A program made the translations under genes and the position numbers. A stretch of DNA of 64,000 nt, from NCBI RefSeq assembly GCF_900182835.1, contig NZ_FXUB01000002.1, forward strand, positions 186,001 to 250,000, in the 5' to 3' direction. The notes beneath the pieces are model-generated. The model worked only from the letters and a program-made list of their open reading frames with translations. It searched no databases and was not told where the DNA came from. The number at the start of each line of letters is the position of its first letter. Within the stretch, counting starts at the first letter, position 1. Positions 16,194-24,793 of the stretch are shown here, one piece after another. Source of the stretch: Desulfurobacterium pacificum (GTDB lineage: Bacteria > Aquificota > Aquificia > Desulfurobacteriales > Desulfurobacteriaceae).

Positions 16194-16961
16194 ATGTGGA
16201 AGAAACTGATATTAACCATAACAGCAGTAGCGTTCACAGCAGGATGCGCAACAACAGGAACAACGCCGCAAACTCAACCAGCACAGCAGCAGAAAGTAAA
16301 TAAAACGGTTGCAGGCGCAGCCATCGGCGCTGTAGTAGGTGGCGCTTTAGGCGCAGCAACAGGACCTTCAGGCAGCAATAAAGGGAAAAGAGTCCTGATA
16401 GGTGCAGCCATCGGTGCAATAGTCGGTGGTGCTATAGGTTACGCTTTAGAACAGCAGGCAGAAGAGTTGGGAAATGACGTAGGCGTTAAACCTATAGATA
16501 ACACAAACCCGGCAGTTAGACCTGCAAAGCCACCTATCAGTGAAGAAAAACCTGTTGCTGTGGTAAAAGAACCAGATAAGGTAAGAGTAATATTCAAAAA
16601 CAGCGTCCTGTTCGACTTTGACAGCTATACACTTAAACCAGAAGCCAAAGAAACCCTTAGGAGAATAGCTGAAACTCTCAGACAGAATCCTGACAACGTG
16701 ATAGTTATCGCAGGATTTACAGACAGCACAGGGGATTTCAACTACAACGTTGAACTTTCAACAAAAAGGGCAGAAGCCGTAAGAAAGTTTTTAATTCTCA
16801 ACGGCGTTGACCCAACCCGTATATTAGTCTTTGGCTGCGGACCCAAATGCCCCATAGCGCCAAACAACACACCAGAAGGTAGAGCACTCAACAGAAGAGT
16901 AGAAATTATGGTTTACCCTAAAGGCGCAACAATCCCGGAACCTTGCAGTTACTGCAGATAG
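16194..16961 (+). CDS. Pal/OmpA-family lipoprotein with glycine zippers
   Basis: Probable outer-membrane lipoprotein anchoring the envelope to peptidoglycan. The N terminus has a lipobox (FTAGC, Cys about 18). Two glycine-zipper segments follow (AIGAVVGGALGAATG and AIGAIVGGAIGYA), then a linker, then an OmpA C-terminal domain (about 130-245) with LFDFDSYTLKPEA, GFTDSTGDFNYN and the NRRVEI end. Two cysteine pairs in the OmpA domain (CGPKC and the terminal CSYC) are unusual and could form disulfides. miaB follows after nine bases. Confidence 0.88.
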   Translation: MWKKLILTITAVAFTAGCATTGTTPQTQPAQQQKVNKTVAGAAIGAVVGGALGAATGPSGSNKGKRVLIGAAIGAIVGGAIGYALEQQAEELGNDVGVKPIDNTNPAVRPAKPPISEEKPVAVVKEPDKVRVIFKNSVLFDFDSYTLKPEAKETLRRIAETLRQNPDNVIVIAGFTDSTGDFNYNVELSTKRAEAVRKFLILNGVDPTRILVFGCGPKCPIAPNNTPEGRALNRRVEIMVYPKGATIPEPCSYCR

Positions 16962-16970
16962 GGAGAAAAA

Positions 16971-18296
16971 ATGAAGCGATTCTTCATAAAAACGTTCGGC
17001 TGCCAGATGAACGTCAACGATTCAGAAAAGATGGCAGGAATGTTAAAAGACTTGGGTTATGAAAAAGCTGAATCGCCAGAAGAAGCAGACGTAATAATTG
17101 TCAACACCTGCTCTGTAAGGGCAAAGCCGGACAACAAAGCTTACAGTTTCATTGGAAACCTGAAAAAACTAAAAAAAGAGAAACCATCAACCATCATAGC
17201 CATTGCCGGATGCGTTCCTCAAAAAGAGAAAGAACACCTTTTAAGGTTTGAGCACGTTGACCTAATTTTTGGAACGTTCAATTTCGTTAAACTCCCCGAA
17301 CTTCTTGAAAAAGCAAAAGAGGGAAGAACTACTGAAATACTTGAAGAAAAAATCCCCGAAGAAGACCACCTCCCCCTTATAGACAGCTACCTTGAAAACC
17401 CATACGTTGCCTACGTTACAGTCCAGAGAGGCTGCAACCGCTTCTGCACATACTGCATAGTCCCCTTCACAAGAGGAAGAGAAAGAAGCGTCAAACCTGA
17501 ACTTGTATTAGAAGAAATCAAGAGACTTGCAGAAAGAGGCGTAAAAGAGGTTCACCTCTTAGGACAGAACGTTGACTTTTACAGATACAAAAACACCGAC
17601 CTTGCAGACCTTCTATACATGGTTGCAGAAATCAAAGGAATAGAACGCATTCGCTTTACGACAAGCCACCCTGCAGGCTTCACAGAAAAGATAGCCCGAG
17701 CAATGAAAGAGATAGAAAAAGTCTGTCCTTACGTTCACCTTCCGCCTCAAAGCGGTTCAAACAGAATCCTCAAACTCATGAACAGAGGCTACACAAGAGA
17801 AGAATACATACAAAAGGTAGAGATGCTCAGAGAGTACGTTCCGGATGTTGCACTATCTGGAGACTTCATAGTTGGATTCCCAGGCGAAACGGTAAAAGAC
17901 TTTGAAGAAACCTTATCACTCGTAGAAAGATGCACCTACGACCAGGCTTTCGTCTTTGAATACTCTCCAAGACCTTTAACAAAAGCCTACCAGATGGAAG
18001 ACAACGTTCCGAAAGAAGAAAAGAACAGGAGATTACAAATACTTCAGGAATTAATCAAAAAGCAGGCAGAAAAGAAAAACCTTAAAAGACTCAACAAGGT
18101 AGAAGAAGTCTTAGTTGAGGGTAAAAGCCAGTGGGGAGATAAACTAACAGGGAGAACGAGAGACAACAAAGTCGTTAACTTCACAGGAAATGAAAATTTA
18201 ATAGGAAAAATCGTTAAAGTGAAAATCACGAAAACTACCCCCTTCTTCTTAGAAGGGCAACACCACGAAGGAGACAAAAATGAAAACAGAAACTAA
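16971..18296 (+). CDS. miaB: tRNA-2-methylthio-N6-dimethylallyladenosine synthase
   Basis: Radical-SAM methylthiotransferase acting on A37 of tRNAs. The N-terminal UPF0004 domain has three cluster cysteines (FGCQMN, NTCSVR, AGCVPQ). The radical-SAM CxxxCxxC is in RGCNRFCTYCIVPFTRGRERS near residue 150, and a C-terminal TRAM domain begins about residue 370. The 441 residues match MiaB rather than MtaB or RimO, as does the NVNDSE motif after the first cysteine. The 3' end overlaps the next small gene by 17 bases. Confidence 0.96.
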   Translation: MKRFFIKTFGCQMNVNDSEKMAGMLKDLGYEKAESPEEADVIIVNTCSVRAKPDNKAYSFIGNLKKLKKEKPSTIIAIAGCVPQKEKEHLLRFEHVDLIFGTFNFVKLPELLEKAKEGRTTEILEEKIPEEDHLPLIDSYLENPYVAYVTVQRGCNRFCTYCIVPFTRGRERSVKPELVLEEIKRLAERGVKEVHLLGQNVDFYRYKNTDLADLLYMVAEIKGIERIRFTTSHPAGFTEKIARAMKEIEKVCPYVHLPPQSGSNRILKLMNRGYTREEYIQKVEMLREYVPDVALSGDFIVGFPGETVKDFEETLSLVERCTYDQAFVFEYSPRPLTKAYQMEDNVPKEEKNRRLQILQELIKKQAEKKNLKRLNKVEEVLVEGKSQWGDKLTGRTRDNKVVNFTGNENLIGKIVKVKITKTTPFFLEGQHHEGDKNENRN

Positions 18297-18576
18297 AGAA
18301 GACTTCTTTAAGACTTTTCCCTACAGGCTGGTTATAGAAGCCCTTGAAAAAGAGTTAAAGAGGAAACTACAAAAATACAAAAAGACAAATAAAACTCTTG
18401 AAGAAAAATACAAACTATCGTTCGAAGAATTTGAAAAATCAAAACTCTTAGAAAAGCACAACTACTCTTGGGAAGTAGAAAACGACTACATAGAATGGGA
18501 ACACGCAGTAGAAGGAATACGTTACTGCGAAAAGAAACTGAAGGAGCTCCAAAATTTGCCACGAACACCCTTTTGA
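18280..18576 (+). CDS. small charged helical protein, hypothetical (98 aa)
   Basis: Not recognised with certainty. Very rich in Lys and Glu, predicted almost entirely helical with heptad-like spacing (residues 18-50 and 70-95). It contains EEKYKLSFEEFEKSKLL and ENDYIEWEHAVEG, a pattern seen in small antitoxin-like coiled-coil proteins of thermophiles. That comparison is from memory and unproven, and no toxin gene follows. It overlaps the miaB end and is probably co-expressed. Confidence 0.6.
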   Translation: MKTETKEDFFKTFPYRLVIEALEKELKRKLQKYKKTNKTLEEKYKLSFEEFEKSKLLEKHNYSWEVENDYIEWEHAVEGIRYCEKKLKELQNLPRTPF

Positions 18577-18669
18577 AAACCCAGAAGAACATATTAATAC
18601 TCCATGTAGTGAAATGGACATAGAAAAGTTTATTTTAAAGATAAAACACTATTTACAGGAGAGGTCATC

Positions 18670-19143
18670 ATGGTCGAGGTATCCGTAATAGGAATCACTC
18701 AGGACAGAATGAACGGCATGCCTATCATCATTTTAGGCAACGCAAGGGAACGATTCGCCATTCCCATCTGGGTAGGAATGTGGGAAGCCGAACTCCTCGA
18801 AACAGAACTTTTAGGAGCAGTCCCGCCAAGACCTTTCCCCTACGACCTGATAAGAGAACTTTTAGCAGCGTTCGGCGGAGAAATAGAAAGAGTAGTAATC
18901 AACGATTTTGACAAAGGAATCTACTTCGCAGTAATTGAAGTCAAAAGACCCGATGGTGAAGTAATAAGGATAGATGCAAGACCGAGCGATGCGATAAACA
19001 TGGCTGTTCGGGTAGGCGCTCCTATCTACGTAGAAAGAGAAGTTATTGAAAAAGCTTCCAGCATTCCGTTAGATAGATGCGAAGGTGAAGACTGTGAGGA
19101 ACAGTGGGAGAAACTAATAAGAGAACTATTTGACGAAAGTTAA
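18670..19143 (+). CDS. DUF151 / bifunctional nuclease family protein
   Basis: Member of the BFN/DUF151 family, small proteins for which DNase and RNase activity has been described in plants. The 157 residues show the family core: PIIILGNARERFAIPIWVG, ELLAAFGGEIERVVINDFDKGIYFAVIEV and IDARPSDAINMAVRVGAPIYV. The ATG follows an AGGAGAGG ribosome binding site. It ends convergently with the nickel transporter ATPase gene, overlapping by 18 bases. Confidence 0.9.
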   Translation: MVEVSVIGITQDRMNGMPIIILGNARERFAIPIWVGMWEAELLETELLGAVPPRPFPYDLIRELLAAFGGEIERVVINDFDKGIYFAVIEVKRPDGEVIRIDARPSDAINMAVRVGAPIYVEREVIEKASSIPLDRCEGEDCEEQWEKLIRELFDES

Positions 19144-19773
19144 ACTGCCATCTTTTAGGTAATACTTTTTCCAGTCAAGGGCATCAATAAGATTTTTATC
19201 GTGAGTGATAACAATTACAGCTTTTTCAACGCTTTTGAGAAAGTCAACCAACATAAAGAAGTTCTTCTCATCCAAACCGTTCGTAGGTTCGTCCAGTATA
19301 AGTCCCTTAGGATTCATAGTCATAACGGCAGCAATAGAAACAAGCCTTTTTTGACCACCAGAAAGCTTATATATAGGAGTATCTTTCAAATGTCGTATTC
19401 CAAACCTTTCTAAAACGCTTTCAACTAAAGCTTTAACCTCTTCCTTACTATAGCCCAAGTTCATAGGCGCAAACGCCAGTTCCTCCTCAACGGTAGGAGA
19501 AAACAGCTGGTCGTCTGGATTTTGGAAAACGTAACCAACTTTAGTCCTCAAATTATAAAAATCCTCCTCTCCTTCCACCTCTTTCCCTTCAAAAAAAATC
19601 CTCCCCTCAAACTCCACAAACCCCATCAAAGTTTCAGCAAAAGTCGTTTTACCAGAACCGTTAGGACCTACGATAAAAATCTTTTCTCTCTCATGAAGAG
19701 AAAAATCAACGTTCTTAAGAACTTCTCTACCACCTCTCTTTACAGAAAGGTTCTCTGTCCTGATAAGCTCCAT
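19126..19773 (-). CDS. nikO: nickel ECF-type transporter ATP-binding protein
   Basis: ATPase of an energy-coupling-factor importer for nickel or cobalt. The 215 residues contain Walker A GPNGSGKTTF, the Q-loop YVFQNPDDQLFSP typical for CbiO/NikO, signature LSGGQKRLV and Walker B GLILDEPTNGLD. It overlaps nikQ by 34 bases and is the last gene of a five-gene operon. The accompanying NikK and NikL proteins favour nickel over cobalt. Confidence 0.9.
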   Translation of the reverse strand: MELIRTENLSVKRGGREVLKNVDFSLHEREKIFIVGPNGSGKTTFAETLMGFVEFEGRIFFEGKEVEGEEDFYNLRTKVGYVFQNPDDQLFSPTVEEELAFAPMNLGYSKEEVKALVESVLERFGIRHLKDTPIYKLSGGQKRLVSIAAVMTMNPKGLILDEPTNGLDEKNFFMLVDFLKSVEKAVIVITHDKNLIDALDWKKYYLKDGSLTFVK

Positions 19774-20459
19774 AACTCCACCACCGTAAAAACTAAAAAG
19801 CTCACAACTGCAAAAGCGTAATCCTCTTTTTTCATCTTAGACTCCCCGTAAACCGGAAACTCCCCCCTAAACCCTCTACAAAGCATAGCTTTATATATCC
19901 TATCAGCCCTAAAGTAACTCTTAACCAACAAATTAGCCAATATATACGCGTACGTTTTGTACGTATTCAAACTCGTCTTAGGTCTAAATCCCCTACAGTA
20001 CGCAGACTTCAACATCAAACGATACTCATCGTAAATTGTATAAATATATCGGTAGGTTAAAAAAAACAGCTGCACCAACTTTGCAGGCAACCTGAAATCT
20101 CTGAAAGCTCTAAAAATCTGAAAAGGTTCAGAAGTCATAAGTAAAGCAATACTTATAACCAATATCTCGTTAGACTTCAAAAACAGGAGTAAACCCAAAC
20201 TAACATTTCCATAAATAAAAGCTGAAACAACTAAAAAAATAAGAAAAGCATCAGCAGCAAGGAGGATGCGGAAAATCCGCCCCACATCCCCCCGCAAACA
20301 AAAAAGCAGCGCAGCGACAAAAGGAACAAATCCTAAAACCTCACCAAAAGAGGAAGACAGCGCAATCTTCCAGGCGAAAAGCAACAAAACGACAAGTTTC
20401 ACCCTCGCATCAAGCCTGTAGAGAAACGATTTCTTCCCCAAAGCTTCAAAATAGTTCAA
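19740..20459 (-). CDS. nikQ: nickel ECF-type transporter transmembrane protein
   Basis: T-component (CbiQ/NikQ family) of 239 residues with about five hydrophobic segments. It carries the coupling motif seen in the family, SAYCRGFRPKTS with a second AMLCRGFRGEFP, corresponding to the ARG-type coupling helices that contact the ATPase. The N terminus has the usual LDARVKLVVLL. It overlaps nikL by four bases. Confidence 0.9.
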   Translation of the reverse strand: MNYFEALGKKSFLYRLDARVKLVVLLLFAWKIALSSSFGEVLGFVPFVAALLFCLRGDVGRIFRILLAADAFLIFLVVSAFIYGNVSLGLLLFLKSNEILVISIALLMTSEPFQIFRAFRDFRLPAKLVQLFFLTYRYIYTIYDEYRLMLKSAYCRGFRPKTSLNTYKTYAYILANLLVKSYFRADRIYKAMLCRGFRGEFPVYGESKMKKEDYAFAVVSFLVFTVVELWSLSGQRTFL

Positions 20460-21055
20460 GCCTCTTTCCTCCTAAAACTATAACCAAACGCAGCAGCTCC
20501 AAAGATACCAACTATCCAACCAAGACCACCAAAAACATCTTTCAAATGAATGGCAGAAACCTGCTCCTCTATCTTTAAAAGCTTTCTGTCAATAGGCTGG
20601 AGTTGCTCCTTCAACTCCTCCCTTACAATCTTCCTTATCTCATCTGCAGAAACGCCTGCCACAGGTGCATTCGCAGAATTAGACATACCTTGCGAAACAT
20701 TTTTAGAAGACGAAGGTTGTTCTGCAGAAGCTGCCTGCTCTACCGAACCGTAATCAACCTCTGCAACAGCCCTATGCCCTAACTCTGCATTCACAACTAC
20801 TTTGTACTTACCAGGATGCGGCAGCGTACAGGAATAATTTCCCTCATTATCTGTATAACCAGTAATAACTTTTTTACCTGTTTTCTCATCATATATTATA
20901 ACCTGCGCGTGTTTCGCAGGCGTTCCATCGTTAAAATAACTATAAACAGATAACTTATTCCCCTCTAAATCGGTAAAAGCAGTAATTTTGTGGGCAAAAG
21001 CGTTTGAAAAAATTGCAACAAACAGCACTGTCAAAAGAATGACTAACCTTTTCAT
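20456..21055 (-). CDS. nikL: NikL-like periplasmic component of the nickel transporter
   Basis: Membrane-anchored protein of 199 residues: signal peptide (to about residue 21, ending FAHK), a carboxypeptidase-regulatory-like beta domain (about 22-105, with TDNEGNYSCTLPHPGKYKV), a Ser/Ala/Pro linker, a short coiled segment (VREELKEQLQPIDRKLLKIEEQV) and a C-terminal transmembrane helix ending in RRKEA. This layout is that of NikL/CbiL additional components. The His directly after signal cleavage (AHK) could be a metal ligand, as proposed for such proteins. It overlaps nikM and nikQ. Confidence 0.82.
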   Translation of the reverse strand: MKRLVILLTVLFVAIFSNAFAHKITAFTDLEGNKLSVYSYFNDGTPAKHAQVIIYDEKTGKKVITGYTDNEGNYSCTLPHPGKYKVVVNAELGHRAVAEVDYGSVEQAASAEQPSSSKNVSQGMSNSANAPVAGVSADEIRKIVREELKEQLQPIDRKLLKIEEQVSAIHLKDVFGGLGWIVGIFGAAAFGYSFRRKEA

Positions 21056-21660
21056 TTCTCACTTCCCTCCAAGTCAAGCATCTCCGGAAGATTCCTTCTA
21101 ATAAAGTAAAGAACAAACACGTTAACAATCGCTTCTATAACCATTACAGGAATGTGCGCTAACAAGACCAGTTTTGCATTGACGATAAATTCCTGCCCTA
21201 TAGTGGTTAGCTCCAAAGCTACTAAGAATCCAGCCGTAAGAACCGCAACAACCGCTCCCAAAATACCGGCTACAACAAATCCTTTGTCCTTTTTCAGAAA
21301 AGGTCTGCAAAGGTAGTAAGCAACAACACCACCAATAGCCATATTAAAAGTATTCACTCCTAAAACCGTTATACCACCAAACTGAAAAAGAACAGCCTGC
21401 AAAAACAAAGCCACCAATAAAACAGGAAAGGTTGCCCACCCAAGGAGCAACCCCGTTAAACCGTTAAAAAGTAAGTGAACGCTGGTAGGACCAAGCGGAA
21501 CGTGAATAAGAGAAGCAACGAAGAAAACTGCTGACATCAAAGCCGCTAATGGTAAATTCTTTTGATTTATCTTCTTCAAGCCCACATAAGTTCCAGCAGC
21601 TGTCAGAACCCAACCTGTAACTAAAACCCAACCTGGTAAAACTCCTTCAGAGATATGCAT
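21052..21660 (-). CDS. nikM: nickel ECF-type transporter substrate-binding membrane protein
   Basis: S-component of 202 residues. The N terminus MHISEGVLPGWV is diagnostic: in CbiM/NikM the N-terminal amine and His2 bind the metal. Further marks are HVPLGPTSVHLLFNGLTGLLLGW and QAVLFQFGGITVLGVNTFNMA. There are about six or seven membrane segments. The start codon position matters functionally because His2 is a ligand, which supports the ATG at 21660. It overlaps nikK by one base. Confidence 0.93.
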   Translation of the reverse strand: MHISEGVLPGWVLVTGWVLTAAGTYVGLKKINQKNLPLAALMSAVFFVASLIHVPLGPTSVHLLFNGLTGLLLGWATFPVLLVALFLQAVLFQFGGITVLGVNTFNMAIGGVVAYYLCRPFLKKDKGFVVAGILGAVVAVLTAGFLVALELTTIGQEFIVNAKLVLLAHIPVMVIEAIVNVFVLYFIRRNLPEMLDLEGSEK

Positions 21661-22439
21661 TACTTAACCCCCTCTGGTTTCGGATAGGCTTTAACCCACA
21701 TTACAGCATCAAGTTCTACAGGATACAGCTTGCCGTCTTTATATCTCTTCTTTCCTCCGTAACCAATGGCAGAAAATCCCCACCAACCAGCCCATGGGAA
21801 CGTATATTCAAAATATCCATCCTTATCCGTTCTTATAACCTGAGTAACAAACGGGTCTGCTGGAACTTTAATTCCTTTAGTATTAAGATACTCAACCTCT
21901 ATCCTCACATTTGCAGCAGGCTTACCGTGGAAGTAAACCCTTCCTCTGAAAGTATTTCCTTCCCACAATCCCCAAGGGCGAGTAAGTGGAACTATCTCCA
22001 TCTTCAAACCAACAGGTTCATTCCAACCTTCTTCAAGGTCAAAAGCGTCAACATAAACCTTGGTAATCTGTTTAATAAACTTCTGCTCTGCAGGCTCAAA
22101 GTAAGCGCTTGGCACCAAATAAAACTTATACACTCCCGGTCTTCTTATTCTGAAATCAGCAGTGTACATAGGTACTTTTTTATTCACTCCTTCATAAGCA
22201 GGAATCATGTGTTTAACCCAGTGAATCTTGTACTTGTGATGTCCAACAACCGCACCACTATCAAGAATTCTGAAGGGCATGTTAGGACCGCCTTCCATAG
22301 GATGGGTAAACTTTGCCTCTAACTTAATTACCCTTTGATTCCCCTCAACAATATCGGTATTAGGCTTCAAGACCATAAAGTGAGCATAAGCCTGTGAAGA
22401 TAACAACACCCCGGCAGCAACAGCCAACAATTTCCTCAT
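21660..22439 (-). CDS. nikK: DUF4198 periplasmic protein, NikK-like
   Basis: Secreted DUF4198-family protein, 259 residues, with a signal peptide (MRKLLAVAAGVLLSSQAYA). The mature N terminus starts HFMVLKPNTD, the His being typical for this family and a candidate metal ligand. A C-terminal Ig-like beta domain (RGRVYFHGKPAANVRIEVEY, TDKDGYFEYTFPWAGWW) follows. It is the first gene of the nikK-M-L-Q-O operon and probably delivers or captures nickel in the periplasm (inference from known NikK-containing loci). Confidence 0.82.
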   Translation of the reverse strand: MRKLLAVAAGVLLSSQAYAHFMVLKPNTDIVEGNQRVIKLEAKFTHPMEGGPNMPFRILDSGAVVGHHKYKIHWVKHMIPAYEGVNKKVPMYTADFRIRRPGVYKFYLVPSAYFEPAEQKFIKQITKVYVDAFDLEEGWNEPVGLKMEIVPLTRPWGLWEGNTFRGRVYFHGKPAANVRIEVEYLNTKGIKVPADPFVTQVIRTDKDGYFEYTFPWAGWWGFSAIGYGGKKRYKDGKLYPVELDAVMWVKAYPKPEGVK

Positions 22440-22477
22440 ACCTACCTCCTACTTTTTAAATTTTATCTACGACTATG

Positions 22478-22506
22478 GTAATACTTTTTTGTGACTTTTT
22501 CAACAA
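22478..22506 (-). promoter_or_regulatory. putative promoter of the nickel transporter operon
   Basis: On the minus strand TTGTTG (22506-22501) and TATTAC (22483-22478) are 17 bases apart, a plausible sigma-70-type promoter about 40 bases upstream of nikK. The -10 element forms part of a GTATTAC word repeated in opposite orientation at 22532-22538. Confidence 0.45.
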
Positions 22507-22521
22507 ATCAGTAAAACTTTC

Positions 22522-22551
22522 TTGCTTTTTAGTATTACTCATTGGTATAAT
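22522..22551 (+). promoter_or_regulatory. putative promoter of the porin gene
   Basis: TTGCTT (22522-22527) and a perfect TATAAT (22546-22551) separated by 18 bases, about 30 bases upstream of the porin ATG. The word GTATTAC (22532-22538) sits in the spacer and is the mirror of the copy over the nikK promoter, so both divergent promoters may share a regulator. Confidence 0.6.
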
Positions 22552-22581
22552 CTCTTAAAACTTTCAAGAACAGGAGGAGTG

Positions 22582-23748
22582 ATGCGTGGGAAGGTGCTTT
22601 TACTAACGTCTTTATTGTTAATGTCCTCCCTCCCCACTTTAGGCGCTGAACTCAAAGTCCCCGTGGAATTTCACGGTGATGCAACCCTTTACTATCAGGG
22701 CGCGAAAGTGGGCGACATCAACAACGTTAACATTCCTGACCCCTCAGGAACAGGCTACACTGCCGACTTAGAACTCTCTTTCAACCCAGACAAAAACGGA
22801 GAATTCTACACAAGAGTCCATGCAGGAGACGGAACAGGTGCCGACAAAATCTTTGATTACGCTGAAGACGCCCTGTTTGCTAACCTCAACACCTTAGCAG
22901 ACGACAACCCCGAAGGGAAAACCTTTGAAATCTTAGAACTCTACTACTCTCATAGTTTCCTTAACGGCAAACTTCAGTTAACGGTTGGGAAAACAGAACC
23001 TTTTGCCTTCATTGATGACAACGAATACGCCAACGATGAAGTCTCCCAATTTGTAGGAAAACCTTTCGTTAACAACCCAATATTAGACCCTGAAGACTTT
23101 TTCGCTCCACTAATCGCAGCACAGGTTACCCTATCCGAAAACCTATCTTTCACCGCCCTTGTTCAGAGTAACCAACAAACTACAATATACTGGAATAGCG
23201 ACGACAAACAATGGGAAGTAAGAGAAAAAAGCGAGTATGACAACGTATTTGACAAACCATTTTTAGCTGCGCAGCTCAACTATTCAACAGAAAATGGAAA
23301 CTACAGGTTTTACATCTGGGATAACACAGCCGACCATATTAAGTTAGGAGAAACAACAGATAACCCAAACGCCAAACCTGACACAGAACAAGGTTGGGGT
23401 GCAGGAATATCTATAGACCAAAAAATAACAGATAAAATCGGCATTTTCGGAAGAGCATCTTACGCCAACAGAAACGTCTATGCGTTCAACAAATTTGTAT
23501 CTGCTGGAATATCAATAAATTCTCCGTTTAACAGAGGAAACACGCTGTCAGCCGGTGTTGCAGCAATTATTCCAAGCAGCAAGTTTGAAAATGACGACAC
23601 AGAATGGCACTTTGAAACCTACTACGACATAAAAGTATCGGAAAACTTCCACATCATGCCAGACATTCAATACGTAGTTAACCCTAACGGCTCAAGTAAC
23701 AACGATTCCATCTTCGCCGGTATGGTTAAGATGGTATTTACTTTCTAA
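22582..23748 (+). CDS. outer-membrane porin, OprB-like
   Basis: Beta-barrel outer-membrane protein of 388 residues with a signal peptide (MRGKVLLLTSLLLMSSLPTLGA) and an even pattern of amphipathic strands, ending in the terminal aromatic MVFTF. Segments such as LELYYSHSFLNGKLQLTVGKTEPFAFID and the GAGISIDQKI region resemble carbohydrate-selective porin (OprB) barrels. The frame is open from 22522, but the ATG at 22582 has GGAGGAG directly upstream. Divergent from the nickel operon; passage of nickel or nickel complexes is possible but unproven. Confidence 0.8.
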   Translation: MRGKVLLLTSLLLMSSLPTLGAELKVPVEFHGDATLYYQGAKVGDINNVNIPDPSGTGYTADLELSFNPDKNGEFYTRVHAGDGTGADKIFDYAEDALFANLNTLADDNPEGKTFEILELYYSHSFLNGKLQLTVGKTEPFAFIDDNEYANDEVSQFVGKPFVNNPILDPEDFFAPLIAAQVTLSENLSFTALVQSNQQTTIYWNSDDKQWEVREKSEYDNVFDKPFLAAQLNYSTENGNYRFYIWDNTADHIKLGETTDNPNAKPDTEQGWGAGISIDQKITDKIGIFGRASYANRNVYAFNKFVSAGISINSPFNRGNTLSAGVAAIIPSSKFENDDTEWHFETYYDIKVSENFHIMPDIQYVVNPNGSSNNDSIFAGMVKMVFTF

Positions 23749-23855
23749 TTTTCTCCGGGGACCTCCCCGTCCCCCTTCTATCACATTTTTGCATAAACAA
23801 GAAAAAAAGAATACATTTTTAGGTTGAAGAATTTCACTGCAGCACTGAGGTTAAA

Positions 23856-24059
23856 ATGGGTGAAATAGTAATTAAAGTCCCGGGAAACGTAAAAGAAACC
23901 CTTGAAATAGAAAAAAATCAACAGACAGTAAAAGAATTCCTCCGAAAATTAAAACTAATTGAAGATGTTCTTTTCCTTCAAGAACATTATCCTGAAGTGA
24001 ACAACGCCGTGGAAATTCCAAACATTAGCGAAGAAGACCTTATAATTCAAGGTGACTAA
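23856..24059 (+). CDS. antitoxin-like protein of a PIN-type TA pair
   Basis: 67 residues, acidic C terminus (NISEEDLIIQGD), with an N-terminal strand (EIVIKVPGNVKETLEIE) and a helical stretch. The size, position directly before a PIN-domain gene and one-base spacing to it are typical for VapB-like antitoxins. The DNA-binding fold is not recognisable. The ATG is preceded by GAGG. Confidence 0.65.
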   Translation: MGEIVIKVPGNVKETLEIEKNQQTVKEFLRKLKLIEDVLFLQEHYPEVNNAVEIPNISEEDLIIQGD

Positions 24060-24509
24060 GTGAAGCTCTTTATTGATAGTAATATTATCATTGAAGCTCT
24101 AAAGCAAGACGGAAATAAAGAAGCTAAAGATATATGGAAAATCCTCTTAAACCATTTGCTTTATCCTAAAATTAACCTTTACGTAAATGCCATAGTGTAT
24201 AGCGAGTCTGTATACAAACTGGTCATAAAAGGAAAAAAGAAATCCTCTTTAATAGATGACTATGTTTTTAAAATATTTAAAGTTCTATCCTGGTTGGACA
24301 TACCTTACGAAGTAAAAGAAATCGCCGATAAATACGTAAAACACTACAAGTTATCCACAAACGACAGCTTAATCTTAGCAAGTTGCCAGTATTACAAAAT
24401 AAATTATCTATTATCTATAGACAGCGATTTCTCAAAACCATGCGAAAAAGAAGGTATCCCTTTAATCAATTCTTCACAGCAACTATCCAAATTACTGAAA
24501 ATTAACTAA
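24060..24509 (+). CDS. PIN-domain ribonuclease toxin (VapC-like)
   Basis: 149 residues starting GTG immediately after the upstream stop. PIN acidic residues are visible: Asp6 in LFIDSNIIIEAL, a Glu in VYSESVYKL, the TNDSLILASC block and the final Asp in LLSIDSDF. As a VapC-type toxin it would cleave RNA, often tRNA or rRNA, unless bound by its partner. The pair is flanked by housekeeping genes and no mobile element is seen. Confidence 0.85.
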   Translation: MKLFIDSNIIIEALKQDGNKEAKDIWKILLNHLLYPKINLYVNAIVYSESVYKLVIKGKKKSSLIDDYVFKIFKVLSWLDIPYEVKEIADKYVKHYKLSTNDSLILASCQYYKINYLLSIDSDFSKPCEKEGIPLINSSQQLSKLLKIN

Positions 24510-24544
24510 ATTTCTTTACACCTTAATTAATAGGAGTACACCAA

Positions 24545-24793
24545 GTGAAGCGAACAAAACTTCAAAAAGCTTTGGAAATAGCAGCATCTATCACTGGCGT
24601 AGTAGCGCTGTTTATAACTGCCATCGGTTATCCTCAAATAGGCTTTGTAGTAGCCCTCTTCGCATCTGCTATGTATGCAATTTATGGATACACCACAAAG
24701 CAATACGGCATAATGGTTAGCTCTCTGATTTACGGAGCAGTAGAAATAGTAGGTATAATCAGATGGGTTTTTATGGGAGCAAACAATGGATAA
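24545..24793 (+). CDS. small three-helix membrane protein, hypothetical (82 aa)
   Basis: Three hydrophobic segments (about 13-30, 33-48, 57-77) with few polar residues. The C-terminal YGIMVSSLIYGAVEIVGIIRW recalls a half PnuC/SWEET-like unit, but this is only a resemblance. The GTG start at 24545 has AGGAG upstream. It overlaps surE by eight bases, so it opens the surE-DedA-ferredoxin-holA-rseP operon. Confidence 0.6.
   Translation: MKRTKLQKALEIAASITGVVALFITAIGYPQIGFVVALFASAMYAIYGYTTKQYGIMVSSLIYGAVEIVGIIRWVFMGANNG

Noticed and set aside
18614-18688. 24-codon frame between the 98-residue gene and the DUF151 gene
   Set aside because: No ribosome binding site and overlap with the DUF151 start; kept only as a possible remnant under findings.
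23754-23770. CGGGG-ACCT-CCCCG hairpin after the OprB-like porin as a terminator
   Set aside because: The stem is only five base pairs and no U-run follows; too weak to list as a feature.
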